From: UBA6770 sp965660875
GTDB lineage: Bacteria; Bacteroidota; Bacteroidia; Flavobacteriales_G; Salibacteraceae
Direction: 5' to 3'
Length of the DNA: 64,000 bases
Assembly: GCA_965660875.1 (NCBI GenBank)
Contig: CBFIBQ010000001.1
Span: 62,001 to 126,000, forward strand
This document shows positions 26,512-35,579 of this stretch, one piece after another; within the stretch, counting starts at the first letter, position 1; each line of letters begins with the position of its first letter. A program made the translations under genes and the position numbers. The notes beneath the pieces are model-generated. The model had not been told where the DNA came from, ran no database searches, and saw only the letters and a list, made by a program, of their open reading frames with translations.

Positions 26512-26979
26512 CTACTCTTTTACAATTTTTTCTCTAGTAGAGTATGAAATCTTTAATGCTTGAGCTTTTCTTAGCTCTTGTTTTACATCGGTAACAATTC
26601 CCATTTCGGTATCGCCGTCAACCTTTAGAGATGTAGTTAACAGAGGTACTTCCTCTTCATTCACTTCAGATCGTTTTGTCTCAATGTAAGGCTGTACTTC
26701 TTTTACACTTGCAAATGCATCATTCAACTGAATTCTTGGCGAAGTACCGTACTTTTTTGTTTCTGTTGGAGCCCCAATGTAAATGTAATTTACTAGGTTT
26801 TTATTCTCCAACTTTTTGATTTCAGTAGCTTCTGGTTGTTCCATTTTAACCTTTAAATCAACCTCGCGCATTACAGTTGAAACCATGAAAAAGAACAACA
26901 GCATAAATACAATATCTGGCAATGACGCGGTGCTTACTGCCGGAGTAGCTTTCTCTTTTCCTTTGTTAAACTTTGACAT
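26512..26979 (-). CDS. ExbD/TolR-family biopolymer transport protein (second copy)
   Basis: Single-pass inner-membrane partner of ExbB that couples proton flow to work at the outer membrane. The N-terminus MSKFNKGKEK leads into the membrane helix PDIVFMLLFFFMVSTVM, which carries the conserved aspartate. The periplasmic part is about 110 residues. I start at MSKFNKG, one nucleotide after the upstream exbD stop (TAGTATG), rather than at an ATG overlapping that gene, because this N-terminus is typical for the family. It is last in a four-gene operon. Confidence 0.92.
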   Translation of the reverse strand: MSKFNKGKEKATPAVSTASLPDIVFMLLFFFMVSTVMREVDLKVKMEQPEATEIKKLENKNLVNYIYIGAPTETKKYGTSPRIQLNDAFASVKEVQPYIETKRSEVNEEEVPLLTTSLKVDGDTEMGIVTDVKQELRKAQALKISYSTREKIVKE

Positions 26980-26980
26980 A

Positions 26981-27571
26981 CTAATTACCTCCAACGTTTT
27001 TAGGCTCCGCTTCGGAAATACGTTGCGGATATATTTTTCGTATCGCTTTTACCTTGGGTTTATCACCTGTTTCTAAATAGTAATCGTATGTTTTACCAAA
27101 CTTCTCCATCGACAGTTCATTTCTGAGCTCATTGTATGCACGAGCCAACTCGTTTTGAACCTGAATGTACATATTGTAAGACGTGCCGTTATCGTTTTGC
27201 AGCGATATTACTTGCTTTGATACATCCACTGTACCAAAGAAATCAACCGTTCGAGTTTCCTTTTCTGGTAAGTCTAAGTCATCATTTGGGTTTTGAATAA
27301 ACTCCTTTGCAGCATCGGTTAATTCCGAAATTTGCATGATATCACCTTCAACCAACAATTGATCCCCAGAGTTGACAAGTACTTCGAAAACGTTTCGTTG
27401 CTTAATGTCTGGCGGCTCCTCAATCTCTTCTGGTAATGGTGGAGGTAATAACCTTGACAGGCCCAAGTCAGTATCCATCGTTGTAGTAACAAGGAAAAAC
27501 ACCAACAACAGGAAGGCAATATCTGCCATTGAAGAAGCATTAATCTCGGGTGGAGCTTTTTTTCCAGCCAT
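26981..27571 (-). CDS. ExbD/TolR-family biopolymer transport protein (first copy)
   Basis: A 196-residue ExbD paralogue. The N-terminus APPEINASSMADIAFLLLVF has the conserved Asp at the start of the membrane helix. The periplasmic domain carries a proline-rich LLPPPLPEEIEEPPD stretch. Two non-identical ExbD proteins in one operon is common in Bacteroidota and suggests a heteromeric ExbB-ExbD motor. It lies 8 nt after the small membrane protein gene and 1 nt before the second exbD. Confidence 0.92.
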   Translation of the reverse strand: MAGKKAPPEINASSMADIAFLLLVFFLVTTTMDTDLGLSRLLPPPLPEEIEEPPDIKQRNVFEVLVNSGDQLLVEGDIMQISELTDAAKEFIQNPNDDLDLPEKETRTVDFFGTVDVSKQVISLQNDNGTSYNMYIQVQNELARAYNELRNELSMEKFGKTYDYYLETGDKPKVKAIRKIYPQRISEAEPKNVGGN

Positions 27572-27579
27572 AACTTTAA

Positions 27580-27978
27580 TTATCGTTTAATGTAACGAGC
27601 TAATCCAGAATATATTACACTGGCAATAGCTAGAAATGTTAGAATATACAATGCATACAATCCAGCACCCGATAACTTAGAAGCTGATTCGGTGGTATCT
27701 TTTGGGTAATAATTCATTAATGAACCATCAGCCATTACATAAGATATACCTAAAATCAGCACCATTGCACCAATACCAATTGCAGCTCCTTTTATAGATT
27801 CTGGCTTTGCCGCAGCACCTAAACCAGCACTAACTAATGCTCCACCTGCAGCTACTATTGAGAAAATATAAGTCACATAAATCATGGGCTCATAATTATC
27901 TCCAGCAACACCTAGTATAAACACCAAGGCGCCTAATGCAAGTAAAACGTATAGCGTTATTGAACTTATCTTCTCCAT
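27580..27978 (-). CDS. Small integral membrane protein in the ExbB/ExbD operon
   Basis: A 132-residue protein with four hydrophobic segments (about 8-25, 33-52, 64-84, 108-126), many Gly and Ala, and a basic C-terminus (LARYIKR). I do not recognise a named family. Its location between exbB (6 nt) and the first exbD (8 nt) suggests it is an accessory part of the motor complex. That is inference from gene order. Confidence 0.75.
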   Translation of the reverse strand: MEKISSITLYVLLALGALVFILGVAGDNYEPMIYVTYIFSIVAAGGALVSAGLGAAAKPESIKGAAIGIGAMVLILGISYVMADGSLMNYYPKDTTESASKLSGAGLYALYILTFLAIASVIYSGLARYIKR

Positions 27979-27984
27979 AGTTTC

Positions 27985-28863
27985 TTATTTTGCTTGGTGT
28001 TTGATTAATAAATCAACCAATGAAATTGAAGCATCTTCCATGTCATTTACAATGGCATCAACTTTTGCAACGATATAGTTGTAAAAAACTTGCAGCACCA
28101 TTGCAACCAAAAGACCAGATACCGTAGTAATAAGTGCAACACCAATACCACCCGCAACAATACCAGGGGAAATGTTATTTGCCTCAGCAATCGCATCGAA
28201 AGCGCCGATCATACCTACTACCGTTCCAAAGAAACCAAGCATTGGAGCCAAGGCAATAAATAATGAAATCCATGACAATCCTTTTTCAAGTAAGCCCATT
28301 TGAACCGAGCCGTATGCAACAACTGACTTTTCTACCATATCAATGCCTTCTCCTGATCGATCTAAGCCTTGGTAAAAAATAGAGGCCACAGGTCCTTTTG
28401 TGTTTCTGCAAACTTCTTTAGCTGCTTCAACACCACCATTCTTTAATGCTGCTTCCACATTTTCTACCAATTGCTTTGTGTTTGTTGTAGCCATAGTCAA
28501 GTAAAGAATTCGCTCAATACAAATTGCTAGACCTAGAATTAAACAAACCAATACAAAAGACATAAAGCCAGGACCACCAGCTATAAATTTATCTTTAACT
28601 ACTTGGTGAAAACTCTTTTCAGGAGCAGGAGCCTCTTCTTCAGCTGCTGTTTCCTCTACCATTGGTTCTTCTTCTGCAACCGGCTCTTCAGCAACTGCTG
28701 CTGCAGCAGAGTCTTCCATTACAGTTTCTGCACCCTCTTCTACGGTTGCTTCTTCATTCATTGCCTCTTCTGTAGGTGCTTCAGCATCCTGTGCAAATGT
28801 GTTGGTTACTGGCCCAAAATTTAAAAGGGCAACAACAGCAAAAATTGAGAATAGCTTATTCAT
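27985..28863 (-). CDS. MotA/TolQ/ExbB-family proton channel
   Basis: Inner-membrane proton channel subunit. Unlike E. coli ExbB it starts with a signal-like segment (FAVVALLNFGPVTNTFAQ) and a very acidic Glu/Ala-rich stretch (about residues 25-78). Three membrane segments follow, including FMSFVLVCLILGLAICIER and the channel helices APMLGFFGTVVGMIGAFDA and GIGVALITTVSGLLVAMVLQ. The N-terminal extension is typical of Bacteroidota ExbB and places the acidic part in the periplasm. It heads the operon exbB, small membrane protein, exbD, exbD. Confidence 0.94.
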   Translation of the reverse strand: MNKLFSIFAVVALLNFGPVTNTFAQDAEAPTEEAMNEEATVEEGAETVMEDSAAAAVAEEPVAEEEPMVEETAAEEEAPAPEKSFHQVVKDKFIAGGPGFMSFVLVCLILGLAICIERILYLTMATTNTKQLVENVEAALKNGGVEAAKEVCRNTKGPVASIFYQGLDRSGEGIDMVEKSVVAYGSVQMGLLEKGLSWISLFIALAPMLGFFGTVVGMIGAFDAIAEANNISPGIVAGGIGVALITTVSGLLVAMVLQVFYNYIVAKVDAIVNDMEDASISLVDLLIKHQAK

Positions 28864-28922
28864 AATGTACTTGTATTTGATTTGTTTACTTATTTATTTC
28901 AATTATTAATTTCAACTTCCAG

Positions 28923-29010
28923 CGGAGAGAGAGGGATTCGAACCCTCGAAACCCTTTTGGGGTTTACTCGCTTTCCAGGCGAGCCAGTTCAGCCACTCCT
29001 GCACCTCTCC
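28923..29010 (-). tRNA. tRNA-Ser(GGA)
   Basis: Read leftwards, an acceptor stem GGAGAGG pairs with TCTCTCC and G is the discriminator. The anticodon stem CTCGC/GCGAG holds the loop CTGGAAA, giving anticodon GGA. A long variable arm (AAACCCCAAAAGGGTTT) identifies class II tRNA-Ser, and the T arm is GAGGGTTCGAATCCCTC. The CCA end is not encoded. It lies between exbB and the TPR gene on the same strand. Confidence 0.95.
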
Positions 29011-29057
29011 TTTAAACTTTACACACAAGAGTATTAAACCTCGTAAAGCGGGCGCAA

Positions 29058-29076
29058 ATTACAAAAATTTTGTAAT
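29058..29076. promoter_or_regulatory. Perfect 9+1+9 palindrome upstream of tRNA-Ser
   Basis: ATTACAAAAATTTTGTAAT is a perfect 19 nt palindrome about 48 nt upstream of the tRNA-Ser 5' end and 44 nt past the TPR gene stop. It could be an operator or part of the tRNA promoter. No terminator-like T run follows it. Confidence 0.35.
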
Positions 29077-29119
29077 CCGAAAAATGAATTTGGACTCCTT
29101 AAACATTTGATGACATTTT

Positions 29120-31072
29120 CTATGGTTGTCCATTCCTCAATTTTGGCTCCAACTCAAATGCCTTGTTCATATATTTTTGAGCCAACTCATTGTTTCCAAC
29201 GTACTGATATGCAACACCTAAATTGAGGTAAAGTCGTGCATTTTCCTTGTCCAGCTTTATGCCTTTTTCAAACCAATTTATTGCTTCTTCATTATTTCCG
29301 CTAATGGCGTACGCCACTCCAATTTTTTGAATAATTCCATCTTCTTGTGGGTTTAATTCATGTGCTCGCAGTAAATATGGCAAACCTAAGTCGGGTCGTT
29401 GTAAGTTTCTTCCATACAATTCACCTAGTTTTTCATTAATTCCAGCGTTTTTCTCATTGTGCTCTAAATACAACTCTAACGCCTGTTTTGCAGTCTCATA
29501 TTGCTCCACCACAGTTGCTTCCTGGGCTACGTATTCAAGGTTTTGTAGAGCATGTCCATGACCCGGACTCATAGCCAGACAATTTCTATAAAAGCTCAAT
29601 GCAGTTTTATAATCGCCAAGCATACTGTAAGCATTTCCAGATAAAATCATAGGTGGAAAATAAGTAGGGTATATCTCCAATGACTTTTTTAAATATTTCA
29701 AACCCTCTACCAACTGTTTCTTCTTCTTTGACTCTACCCTTTCTTCTTTTGCAAGGTCAATTTTTGCTAAGCCTGCTGCCATATTACACTTAGCACTTTC
29801 GCTCGAAATTTGAACATCCGTTAAGGCCAAAGTTTCGTCAGACTCCCATGCAAAGTTTCTATCTACTGTTTTAAAACTGTACAATACCAAAAGCACGGCC
29901 GCTAAGCCCATTCCTAACTTGATGTTTTTAACCTTCGATAATCCATATGCAACTGCAACCGCAACCGACAAGGTAGGTATATATAGAAACCGCTCATTCA
30001 TAAAAGTGCCTATTGGGAAAAGCAAGTTGGAATACAATATCAATCCCCCTAAGTAGGTGAAGATTACAAACCCCCAAATATTTCTCTTTTTTAAGCCCAG
30101 CAACCCTATTATAATCAAAGCAATATGGATAAGCACAGAACACCAAACCAAAACGTCTGCCCAGTCTACAATTGGAATGTGTTTCGGATAATAATCATGC
30201 GTTAATGGGTGCGGAAATACACTCAACTTAAGATAATTGAGAAGTGTCAAAAATATCGTAGCATATTTTTCGCCAGTTGAGGCATTCAAAAATGGGTTAT
30301 TCATTAGCTCGTTGGCTATTTCCGTTTTTGCAGAGCCTAGAACTGCGTATCGGATGCCCAAATAAATCAAGGTTGTAAGGAGTAGTGGCACTGTTGAAAT
30401 TAGTATCTCTTTTAAGTTTCGCTTTGGAAGCAGACAGTAAATTGCTAGTGGCACTATTCCCACAAACACAACTGATGACTCCTTGGATAACAAGCTCAAA
30501 AAAAACAGAGCCCCTGAAAGCAGCAGAAAAACAAGCCGCTTTCGGTCTAACCATTTTAAAACAAAGAGAAATGCACCGAAAGCCAACAACACACTCAATA
30601 TTTCATCTCTACTTTTTATATTGGCAACAACTTCGGTATGTAAAGGGTGTGCGAGATATATCGCGGAGGCAATAAATGCTATTCCAAATATATTATTGCT
30701 TTTGCTGGGAAAAAAATGAAGCAGGAGAGCAAACAATATCAATCCTGTAAATAAATATAACAACACGTTAGTAAAGTGATAAAACTTAGGGTCGTTACCA
30801 AACAGTTCCCATTCTAAGGCATGCATGGCCATGCTTAAAGGTCTATACCTACCGCCTGCAACTAGGTTTTTGTCTTTGCCGAAAAAACCGGTCATACTAT
30901 CGTTTGAAAATAGCTCACCGACTCCCTCAAGACCTTTTTTAGTGAATTGGTTTTCTGTAATCACAATTTTGTCGTCCAGCACAAACTCGTGACCTAACGT
31001 ATTCGCATACAGCAAAAAAGCTATCGATGCCAGTACTACTAATGCTTGTTTATGTTGTTTAAAAAAATTCAT
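29120..31072 (-). CDS. Multi-pass membrane protein with C-terminal TPR repeats (TMTC-like)
   Basis: A 650-residue inner-membrane protein. The first about 400 residues hold 10-12 hydrophobic segments of the PMT/GT-C glycosyltransferase type, with the early acidic motif FVLDDKIVI in the first loop, as in O-mannosyltransferase-like TMTC proteins. From about residue 430 to the end there are TPR repeats (for example MLGDYKTALSFYRNCLAMSP and GNNEEAINWFEKGIKLDKEN). Start choice: the ATG at 31072 overlaps the asparaginase stop as ATGA, rather than the in-frame ATG six codons upstream. A role in protein glycosylation is inferred from the fold. Confidence 0.8.
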   Translation of the reverse strand: MNFFKQHKQALVVLASIAFLLYANTLGHEFVLDDKIVITENQFTKKGLEGVGELFSNDSMTGFFGKDKNLVAGGRYRPLSMAMHALEWELFGNDPKFYHFTNVLLYLFTGLILFALLLHFFPSKSNNIFGIAFIASAIYLAHPLHTEVVANIKSRDEILSVLLAFGAFLFVLKWLDRKRLVFLLLSGALFFLSLLSKESSVVFVGIVPLAIYCLLPKRNLKEILISTVPLLLTTLIYLGIRYAVLGSAKTEIANELMNNPFLNASTGEKYATIFLTLLNYLKLSVFPHPLTHDYYPKHIPIVDWADVLVWCSVLIHIALIIIGLLGLKKRNIWGFVIFTYLGGLILYSNLLFPIGTFMNERFLYIPTLSVAVAVAYGLSKVKNIKLGMGLAAVLLVLYSFKTVDRNFAWESDETLALTDVQISSESAKCNMAAGLAKIDLAKEERVESKKKKQLVEGLKYLKKSLEIYPTYFPPMILSGNAYSMLGDYKTALSFYRNCLAMSPGHGHALQNLEYVAQEATVVEQYETAKQALELYLEHNEKNAGINEKLGELYGRNLQRPDLGLPYLLRAHELNPQEDGIIQKIGVAYAISGNNEEAINWFEKGIKLDKENARLYLNLGVAYQYVGNNELAQKYMNKAFELEPKLRNGQP

Positions 31073-32094
31073 ACTGTTAACTCGCCACAAAACGGTTGCA
31101 CTAGTTTTGATTCCAACTCCTCTTTGCTTAAACCTTGACCAAGCAAAAACATAGACTTAGTTACAGCTGTTTCAAAGGTCATATCGGCTCCGCCTACCAC
31201 GCCAAGTGTTCGAAAGTCTGTACTTGACTCATACTTGCCTTGATAAACGGTGCCTCGATCGCATTGAGTAATATTCAATATTGTTTTGCCCTTTTCTATC
31301 TCTTTTTTTATCAATTGGATAAACCAGGCATCTGTAGGGCCATTACCTGAACCATATGTCCTTATTATATACAACTGATTGTCCTCATTTGAAAATACGG
31401 CCTTTACAGTTGCTTCGGTAATTCCCGGAAACAAATACAGCACTCCAATTTTCGAAGAAAAAGATTTATGCGCCTTGAATTTGGTTGTCGTTTTTGGTAA
31501 AAAATGATCTTTTTCTAGCTTCACTTCCACGCCAACCTCAGCAAGTGGAGGGTAATTGGGCGACTCAAAGGCCTCGAAATGTTGAGTGCTTGATTTAATG
31601 GTTCGATTCCCTCTAAAAAGGTAACCATCAAAGTAAATACAAACCTCTCCTCGTTTTTCTGTGAACACTTGAGGGAGGGTAGCAGCAATTTCAATAGAAG
31701 AAATGACGTTTTCTCGACCATCGGTGCGCAACATACCCATTGGAAGCTGTGACCCAGTTACAACTACAGGTTTTTTTAACCCTTGTAAAGCAAAGCTTAA
31801 AGCCGAAGCGGTGTAAGCCATGGTATCTGTGCCGTTTAATATCACAAATCCATCGTAATCTGCATAGTTTTTTTCAATTATGGTTATTAAATCTACCCAA
31901 AGCTCAGGGTTAGCGTTGGAGCTGTCAATCGGTGTTTCAAAAGAACTTGAGTGTATGGTAAAATTAAAACGCTGCAACTCAGGAATAGCCTCAATAAGAT
32001 GTTTAAGGTTAAACGGTTTCAGCGATAAAGAAGTGGCATCCTGAATCATTCCAATCGTTCCGCCAGTGTATATTACTAATATCTTTGAATTCAA
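31069..32094 (-). CDS. ansA: Type I (cytosolic) L-asparaginase
   Basis: Hydrolyses asparagine to aspartate and ammonia. Both catalytic threonine motifs are visible: VIYTGGTIGM near the N-terminus and ILNGTDTMAYTASALS near residue 90. There is no signal peptide, and 341 residues with the C-terminal domain KSMFLLGQGLSKEELE fits the type I family (E. coli AnsA 338). It lies in a leftward run from tatD through ansA to the TPR membrane protein, with 4 nt overlap to the latter. Confidence 0.92.
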   Translation of the reverse strand: MNSKILVIYTGGTIGMIQDATSLSLKPFNLKHLIEAIPELQRFNFTIHSSSFETPIDSSNANPELWVDLITIIEKNYADYDGFVILNGTDTMAYTASALSFALQGLKKPVVVTGSQLPMGMLRTDGRENVISSIEIAATLPQVFTEKRGEVCIYFDGYLFRGNRTIKSSTQHFEAFESPNYPPLAEVGVEVKLEKDHFLPKTTTKFKAHKSFSSKIGVLYLFPGITEATVKAVFSNEDNQLYIIRTYGSGNGPTDAWFIQLIKKEIEKGKTILNITQCDRGTVYQGKYESSTDFRTLGVVGGADMTFETAVTKSMFLLGQGLSKEELESKLVQPFCGELTV

Positions 32095-32134
32095 GTTGCT
32101 TCTATTTGGTTCAAAGTTAGACTTACAATTGAGT

Positions 32135-32911
32135 TTAAAAGAACATTTTATTGGTATTTCTCTCCGTTATTTGAGCAATTTCTTCAACTGGAATGCTCTT
32201 AATGTGTGATAATTTTTTGGCAATCAACTCGATATAAGCTGGCTCATTTCGCTTACCTCTATTCGGGTGCGGAGCCAAATACGGACTATCGGTTTCTAAT
32301 ACAAGGTGGTTTAAATCTACCTCTTTTATCACTTTATCCAAGCCCGCATTTTTAAATGTGAGCACACCTCCGATTCCCAACATAAACCCACCATAGCTCA
32401 GTATATGTTGAGCTTGATTCAAGTTTCCCGTAAAGCAATGAAACACACCTTTTAGCCGGTCATCATTTAACTCGTCGAGGACTGTAAAAACCTCATCAAA
32501 TGCCTCCCGAACGTGGATAACAATTGGTAACTCTAATTTTTTTGCCCAGTCTATTTGAATCTTAAAAGCATGAGTCTGTTCCTGCAAGAAGGTTTTATCC
32601 CAATATAAATCGATACCAATTTCTCCAACTGCCACAAGTTTTGAATTTGGGGTTTCATTAAAGAGGTTGTGTTGGACGTGCTCTAACTCTTGCTCCCAAT
32701 TAGCACCAACAGAGCAGGGATGAAGGCCGTGCATAGTAAACACGTTTTGATATTCGGTCACAACTTGGTGCTGTGCTTTACTATAATTAGAATCAATAGC
32801 AGGCAGCAAAAAGCGTTGAACCCCTGCTTCTTTGGCCCGAGAAATTACCTCTTCAATGTCTTCAGAGAATTGCTCGTGGTATAAATGACAGTGCGTATCC
32901 GTAAAATTCAT
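32135..32911 (-). CDS. TatD-family metal-dependent hydrolase/DNase
   Basis: TIM-barrel amidohydrolase-like nuclease of 258 residues. Metal ligands are seen in FTDTHCHLYHEQF (His-x-His), VGEIGIDLYWD (Glu), LPIVIHVREAFDEV (His), GVFHCFTGN (His) and LETDSPYLAPHPNRGKRNEP (Asp). The family includes E. coli TatD/YcfH 3'-5' nucleases and D-aminoacyl-tRNA deacylase-like activities; which applies here is open. A 40 nt gap separates it from ansA. Confidence 0.92.
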   Translation of the reverse strand: MNFTDTHCHLYHEQFSEDIEEVISRAKEAGVQRFLLPAIDSNYSKAQHQVVTEYQNVFTMHGLHPCSVGANWEQELEHVQHNLFNETPNSKLVAVGEIGIDLYWDKTFLQEQTHAFKIQIDWAKKLELPIVIHVREAFDEVFTVLDELNDDRLKGVFHCFTGNLNQAQHILSYGGFMLGIGGVLTFKNAGLDKVIKEVDLNHLVLETDSPYLAPHPNRGKRNEPAYIELIAKKLSHIKSIPVEEIAQITERNTNKMFF

Positions 32912-32977
32912 GGAGCAATATTAAACACGAAAATTTTATACACTAACAATTTCAAAATACTCTTTTATAATAATTAC

Positions 32978-32985
32978 TACATTTG
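32978..32985 (+). promoter_or_regulatory. -7 box TACATTTG of the lipoprotein gene
   Basis: TAnnTTTG match 34 nt before the ATG at 33020, in the 108 nt gap between divergent tatD and the lipoprotein gene. Confidence 0.45.
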
Positions 32986-33019
32986 CTAGGGTTCCAAAAA
33001 ATTAACAAGTAAAAACAAT

Positions 33020-33925
33020 ATGATTCATTCAATAAAATTTGTGTTCTTAGGCTTTATTTTACTGATTTTAGCCACTTCCTGCGGTAACAATGAGTCGGTA
33101 GATCGAGTGCCTGATGATAAAATTGTAGATCCAGATTTGGATGTAAACACAAAAGACCGGGCACGATTTCAACGAGCTAAAATCGTGTTTTTTGCCTTGC
33201 CCTCGCCAATTGAAACCGCCCGAATTCTTAAAAAGTCTGGCGCCATTTACAATAAAGATTTTTTGAACCCCTCCTCGAATGTGATAAACTATTCCACTTC
33301 TGTTAGAAAGGCAATTGCTTTAGGAATATATGTTGCGGATTTAAGTTATGCAAACTCATTTCATCAGCAACAAGATTGTTTAGAGTACTTCTCTACTGTC
33401 CAAAAGCTTTCTGAAGAATTGAGCTTGAGCAATATTTTTACAGCACAGTTTATTGAAACCATAGAATCGAACATTAACAATGAAGATTCAGTATTAAAGT
33501 ATTTGTCGGACTCGTACTGGCAAGCAAATTCACAACTCAAAGAAAATGAGAGAGAAGGCTTTGCCGCGCTTGTTGCAGCTGGGGGTTGGCTCGAGGGGTT
33601 GCACATTGCATGTTCTTTAGTGGACCCGAGTAATCCAAAAGATCAGTTAGCCGATAGAATTGCTGAACAGCGCGTTTCACTCAAGCAATTAATCAAGTAT
33701 TTATTGTCATTTAAAGACCCTAAAATATTATCCGAAATGACTGAGGATCTGCAGTTACTTCAAGAGAGCTTTGACAAAATAGAAGTTGACATAGAGCGAC
33801 AAGTAAGTAAAAAAGACGATGACGGTGTTGATGTGGTGGGTAATAAAAAGGTATACACATACCCTGATGGAGTTCTGAAAGAAATTATTGGTAAAATAAA
33901 CGAAGTAAGAGTCAAATACATATAA
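33020..33925 (+). CDS. Lipoprotein of unknown function
   Basis: A 301-residue protein with lipoprotein signal LGFILLILATSCGNN (Cys22 in the lipobox). The rest is mostly helical with a predicted amphipathic C-terminal half (KIEVDIERQVSKKDDDG). The motif GIYVADLSYANSF near residue 112 and AAGGWLEGLHIAC near 195 look like conserved family signatures of an unnamed Bacteroidota lipoprotein that I cannot name. It is 10 nt upstream of another exported protein, so probably in one operon. Confidence 0.7.
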   Translation: MIHSIKFVFLGFILLILATSCGNNESVDRVPDDKIVDPDLDVNTKDRARFQRAKIVFFALPSPIETARILKKSGAIYNKDFLNPSSNVINYSTSVRKAIALGIYVADLSYANSFHQQQDCLEYFSTVQKLSEELSLSNIFTAQFIETIESNINNEDSVLKYLSDSYWQANSQLKENEREGFAALVAAGGWLEGLHIACSLVDPSNPKDQLADRIAEQRVSLKQLIKYLLSFKDPKILSEMTEDLQLLQESFDKIEVDIERQVSKKDDDGVDVVGNKKVYTYPDGVLKEIIGKINEVRVKYI

Positions 33926-33935
33926 TCGCGTAGTT

Positions 33936-34376
33936 ATGCTGAAAATCATTCAACCCATACTTCTAATCTCGCTGCTTGTTGCACTGTCGAATCCAGCTAA
34001 CGCCCAGTGCAAGCGATTTACAGAAAAAAATTGCCTTCCAAAACTTAGCCCCTTTTCCAACAATGGTCAAATCAATAACGCAACGTTATTCGAAGGAGAT
34101 TCTGCCAGCCTTATGATGACGTTTTACTCATTGCTAGATTATCGGTTAATGGTATGTGCCCATGAAGTGCTTGGAAGTGGCGTACACTTTAAAGTAAGAG
34201 ATAATGATGGGAATGTGCTGTTTAATTCTCAAGAGTCCGATAATATGTATTGGGATTTTAGAGTAAACTCTACTCAAGATTTAATGGTAAGTGTTATTGC
34301 CCCTGCAGATCCAGATAACCTTACAGACATTCCAGCAAGTGGCTGCGTATCCATCGTAGTTGGATTTAAAGAGTAA
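33936..34376 (+). CDS. Small exported protein of unknown function
   Basis: A 146-residue protein with signal peptide (LLISLLVALSNPANAQ) and a beta-rich mature part with four cysteines (CKRFTEKNCLPKL, MVCAHEV, ASGCVSI) that could form two disulfides. It probably belongs with the upstream lipoprotein. I do not recognise the family. Confidence 0.65.
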   Translation: MLKIIQPILLISLLVALSNPANAQCKRFTEKNCLPKLSPFSNNGQINNATLFEGDSASLMMTFYSLLDYRLMVCAHEVLGSGVHFKVRDNDGNVLFNSQESDNMYWDFRVNSTQDLMVSVIAPADPDNLTDIPASGCVSIVVGFKE

Positions 34377-34392
34377 TTAAAAATCAACCACC

Positions 34393-35481
34393 ATTCCAGC
34401 AACGTATCTCTTTGAAATTGCGCTGTCATTAATTGACGGAATCGGCCCTAAAAAAGCAAAACTACTAATAAAGCATTGTGGCTCTGCCGAAGCGGTGTTT
34501 TCGGAAAAAAGTTCAACACTTACGAAAATACCAGACATTGGCCTAAGGGGTATTAAAGCGTTAAAAAACGCTGACGCCTTTAGAAAATCAGAGAGAGAGC
34601 TGAAGTTTATTGAGCAAAACAATATTCAGATTCTGTATTACGAAAATGATAATTTCCCGAGACGATTAACTCACTGCCCGGATCATCCAATAGTCCTTTT
34701 TTCAAAAGGAAAGATGAACCCAAATAAACCAAAAGTAGTGAGTATAGTGGGTACGCGCAGAGCAACAAACTACGGCAAAGAATTGACCCAAAAAATTATA
34801 GAAGACTTACAATCAAATGATATCGTAATAAGCAGCGGGTTAGCTTTTGGAATCGACGCGCAAGCGCACCAATGCTCCGTTCAAAACCAAGTGCAGACAA
34901 TTGGAGTGGTTGCGCACGGCCTAGATCGCATATATCCGAGAGAGCACGGGGCTTTAGCTGAAAGTATGCTTAGTAATGGAGGATTAATTTCTGAGTTTAC
35001 GTCAGGCACAATACCCAACAAAGAAAACTTTCCTCGAAGAAATAGAATTGTTGCGGGAATGGCGGACGCAACAATAGTGATAGAATCAAAAGCTAGAGGC
35101 GGTGCTCTTATTACTGCATTTCAAGCAAGTGGTTACAATAGAGATGTTTTTGCAGTGCCAGGTAAGGTCGGTGATATAGCTTCCGAGGGATGCAACCTAT
35201 TAATTAAAAAAAATATTGCCGGGCTTATTACAGGAGGTCAAGATATTATTGAAGCTATGGGCTGGACGCAAACACCAAAACAAACACAAATGACCTTATT
35301 CACCGATTTATCTGAAAACGAAAAATTGGTTTATGATACAATTGCTGCTGAAAAAGTAATTCATAGGGATGAACTAACAGCCGGAACGCCCATTTCTAGC
35401 AGCGAAGTTGCTGGGGTGTTGCTTTCATTAGAACTTAAAGGCGCAATAAAATCACAACCTGGTGGTAAATATTCTATGTAA
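34393..35481 (+). CDS. dprA: DNA-processing protein DprA
   Basis: Loads RecA on incoming single-stranded DNA during natural transformation. The Rossmann core shows SIVGTRRATNYGKELT, then VISSGLAFGIDAQAH, then NFPRRNRIVAGMADATIVIE and the phosphate-contacting KARGGALITAFQA. A winged-helix C-terminus follows. The frame is open back to a TAA at 34378 and encodes the expected N-terminal helices (YLFEIALSLIDGIGPKKAKL), yet the first GTG is only at 34495. I therefore infer a non-standard ATT start at 34393. If that is wrong, the protein begins at 34495 and lacks this region. Confidence 0.88.
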   Translation: MPATYLFEIALSLIDGIGPKKAKLLIKHCGSAEAVFSEKSSTLTKIPDIGLRGIKALKNADAFRKSERELKFIEQNNIQILYYENDNFPRRLTHCPDHPIVLFSKGKMNPNKPKVVSIVGTRRATNYGKELTQKIIEDLQSNDIVISSGLAFGIDAQAHQCSVQNQVQTIGVVAHGLDRIYPREHGALAESMLSNGGLISEFTSGTIPNKENFPRRNRIVAGMADATIVIESKARGGALITAFQASGYNRDVFAVPGKVGDIASEGCNLLIKKNIAGLITGGQDIIEAMGWTQTPKQTQMTLFTDLSENEKLVYDTIAAEKVIHRDELTAGTPISSSEVAGVLLSLELKGAIKSQPGGKYSM

Positions 35482-35579
35482 GTTTCAGCATTCTGTTGTA
35501 CTTTTCACTAGAATTTACGAATGCACACTACTTTTTTAAAGGCCCATTTTTTGTCTCAAGTATTCAAACACTAATTATT

